Shown here piece after piece: positions 31,395 to 32,762 of a DNA stretch of 32,762 nt; within the stretch, counting starts at the first letter, position 1, and each line of letters begins with the position of its first letter. The DNA is from an uncultured Roseateles sp. (GTDB taxonomy: Bacteria; Pseudomonadota; Gammaproteobacteria; Burkholderiales; Burkholderiaceae_C), in contig NZ_CAMFJS010000039.1 of assembly GCF_945956965.1 (NCBI RefSeq), positions 1 through 32,762 on the forward strand. The letters are read 5' to 3'. The notes below the pieces were generated by a model that was not told the DNA's origin, did not search any database, and worked only from the letters and a program-made list of their open reading frames with translations. The position numbers and the translations under genes are program-made.

Positions 31395-32474
31395 ATGCGC
31401 AAATCAATGCCGCCGCCGAATGAAGCTGCCGAGGGGCTGGGTGAAGAAGCCGCGCCGTCCTTCCGCAGCAGTGCGGTGGCGCGCATGGCGCAGATGCCGG
31501 TGGCCACCTTGCGTATATGGGAGCAGCGTTACCAGGCCGTGCGACCAGGCACGGCGCGATCGGGCCACCGGCTCTATAGCGCGGCCGATGTGCAGCGGGT
31601 GATGCTGCTGCGCCAGTTGGCCGAGCAGGGCCATGCCATCGGCGCCACGGCTGGTTTGTCCACTGCGCAGCTGCAGGCCTTGGCGGCGCAGCAGTTGCGT
31701 GGGCAGCAGAGCAGTCCGACTTCGGGTAGAGGTAATAGCAAGAATGCGCGGCCGCGAGCCTCCGCCTTGCGCGTGGTGGTGGTGGGCCATGCCCTGGCTG
31801 CGCGTTTGCAGCGGCCGGCGGTGGCGCAAAGCCTGGGCCAGCCGCTCAAGCTGCTGGCCGTGTTTGAGAGTTTGGAGGAAGCCGCCGCTGCTCACGCGCC
31901 CGATGTGGCTCGCGACTTTCTGATTTGCCACTGGCCCGCGCTGCCGGCCGAAGTGTTGCCCGCCTTCAAGCGCGCGCAGCAAGCCTGCTCAGCGACCAGC
32001 TTCGCCGTCGTCTACCGCTTTGCCGGCGCCGCCGCCAAGCGGGCCTGGGCCGAAGCAGGCGCGACGCTATTGCGCGAGCCGCCCGAGGATGAGGATCTCG
32101 GCCAATGGCTCGGCGCGATGCAAGCAAGCATCCAAGCCAAGTCTGATGGGCTGTTTGCCAGCGCTGCGCCAGCGATCGCAGCCGAAACGCTGTTGGCCGA
32201 TGGCGTTAGCACACCGCCGCGCCGCTTTGACGATGCGGCGCTGACGGCCATTGCGGGCTTGTCGCCCACGCTGGCCTGCGAATGCCCCCGCCACATCGCT
32301 GAGTTGCTGATGCAACTCTCCAGCTTTGAGGCCTACAGCGCCGCCTGCATCAACCGCAGCCCGGCCGACGCCGAACTGCATGCCTATTTGCAACGCACGG
32401 CGGGTGCGGCACGGGCGATGTTTGAGGCGGCGATGGTGACACTTGCCGAGCATGAAGGCTTGAATCTGCCGTGA
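31389..32474 (+). CDS. MerR family regulator, LitR/CarH-like without B12 motif
   Basis: 361 residues. A MerR-type winged helix (about 28-95) with VARMAQMPVATLRIWEQRY and SGHRLYSAADVQRVMLLRQL is of the CarH/LitR/MlrA class. The middle (about 125-240) looks like a degenerate Rossmann domain and lacks the His motif that binds adenosylcobalamin in CarH. The C-terminal block LACECPRHIAELLMQLSSFE to the end resembles that of B12-independent LitR proteins of pseudomonads, from memory. It is divergent from the photolyase run and likely controls it and itself. Three adjacent ATG codons (31389-31397) make the exact start uncertain. Confidence 0.82.
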   Translation: MMMRKSMPPPNEAAEGLGEEAAPSFRSSAVARMAQMPVATLRIWEQRYQAVRPGTARSGHRLYSAADVQRVMLLRQLAEQGHAIGATAGLSTAQLQALAAQQLRGQQSSPTSGRGNSKNARPRASALRVVVVGHALAARLQRPAVAQSLGQPLKLLAVFESLEEAAAAHAPDVARDFLICHWPALPAEVLPAFKRAQQACSATSFAVVYRFAGAAAKRAWAEAGATLLREPPEDEDLGQWLGAMQASIQAKSDGLFASAAPAIAAETLLADGVSTPPRRFDDAALTAIAGLSPTLACECPRHIAELLMQLSSFEAYSAACINRSPADAELHAYLQRTAGAARAMFEAAMVTLAEHEGLNLP

Positions 32475-32528
32475 GTTGATGCGATTGCCATGCTTCGGTG
32501 CAGCAAGGCAATGGCCGTCGATCCCGCC

Positions 32529-32762
32529 TTAGTCAGGAACTTTGACGCCCCAAAGCCGCCCCAACTCCCTCAACGCGCCGGAGTTGTGCAGCGCCTCCAA
32601 ACCAAGGTCAAAACTCAGCCGCAACTCCTCGCCCTGCGCGTTGCGGGGGTAAGCGAAGTGCCCTGCCTGTACCTCGATCGGCGCTTGCAGCACGAGCATT
32701 TGCTGCGCTAGGTGTAGTTTCTCAGGACGTTGTTCCCGGCAAAGCCGAGTCTAGAGGCGGGA
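32529..32762 (-). pseudogene. C-terminal remnant of a family-3 binding protein, frameshifted
   Basis: On the minus strand, from about 32699 down to TAA 32529, the frame reads LVLQAPIEVQAGHFAYPRN then LRLSFDLGLEALHNSGALRE, the usual end of an SBP_bac_3 protein. Upstream, to the window edge, the fitting residues (RLGFAGNNVLRNYT) are in another frame, which ends at TAG 32708-32710. Restoring one base near 32711-32713 joins the two frames. The gene continues beyond the window, so it may be a true pseudogene or a sequencing error. Confidence 0.45.

Overview
The window looks like a chromosome segment from a high-GC betaproteobacterium. The gene content and protein styles (sugar-type TonB receptor, tryptophan halogenase, a FeS photolyase operon, many third-position G/C codons) suggest order Burkholderiales, near Roseateles/Paucibacter/Pelomonas. 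That placement is inference; there is no rRNA or other decisive marker here. No phage, transposase, integrase or CRISPR array is visible.

Layout, left to right. (1) 1-300: a terminator, an intact tRNA-Ser(TGA) on the minus strand, and an exact 41-bp copy of its 5' half just upstream, next to a possible -10 box. (2) 312-6422: housekeeping and metabolic genes: apaH (minus), then on plus a CNNM/CorC-type membrane protein translationally coupled to a SapC-family protein, a fumarase/PcaB-superfamily lyase with an unusual proline-rich insertion, and an acetyl-CoA hydrolase/transferase. (3) 6842-7513: a stand-alone FeeM-like N-acyl amino acid synthase. (4) 7577-13420: a divergent IclR regulator facing a probable aromatic-catabolic operon: MBL-fold protein with a degenerate metal site, VOC protein, class A flavin monooxygenase, DUF2783 protein, fumarylacetoacetase. 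An AT-rich inverted repeat lies between regulator and operon.

(5) 13802-25408: a carbohydrate uptake and sensing locus. On plus are a large TonB-dependent receptor and a FucP-type sugar MFS transporter. Two solitary family-3 periplasmic binding proteins follow. On minus is a tight operon of a GtsA-like glucose/sugar-binding protein, an OmpR-type response regulator, a sensor kinase and a flavin-dependent tryptophan halogenase. No ABC permease or ATPase accompanies any of the binding proteins. The simplest reading is outer-membrane uptake by the receptor, inner-membrane uptake by the MFS carrier, and sugar sensing by binding protein plus two-component system, with the halogenase co-expressed for an unknown purpose.

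(6) 25865-26287: a VanZ-family membrane protein. (7) 26440-32474: a probable light/photo-oxidative stress module. A MerR-family LitR/CarH-like regulator (plus) is divergent from a compact minus-strand run: DCC-family protein, FAD oxidoreductase, UbiG-like methyltransferase, DUF2256 zinc protein, FeS (6-4) photolyase-like protein and an SDR lacking the catalytic tyrosine. Several of these genes overlap by 4 nt. The divergent promoter region carries tandem 11-bp direct repeats, the operator style of CarH/LitR regulators. (8) 32529-32762: the C-terminal part of a family-3 binding protein on minus, apparently frameshifted.
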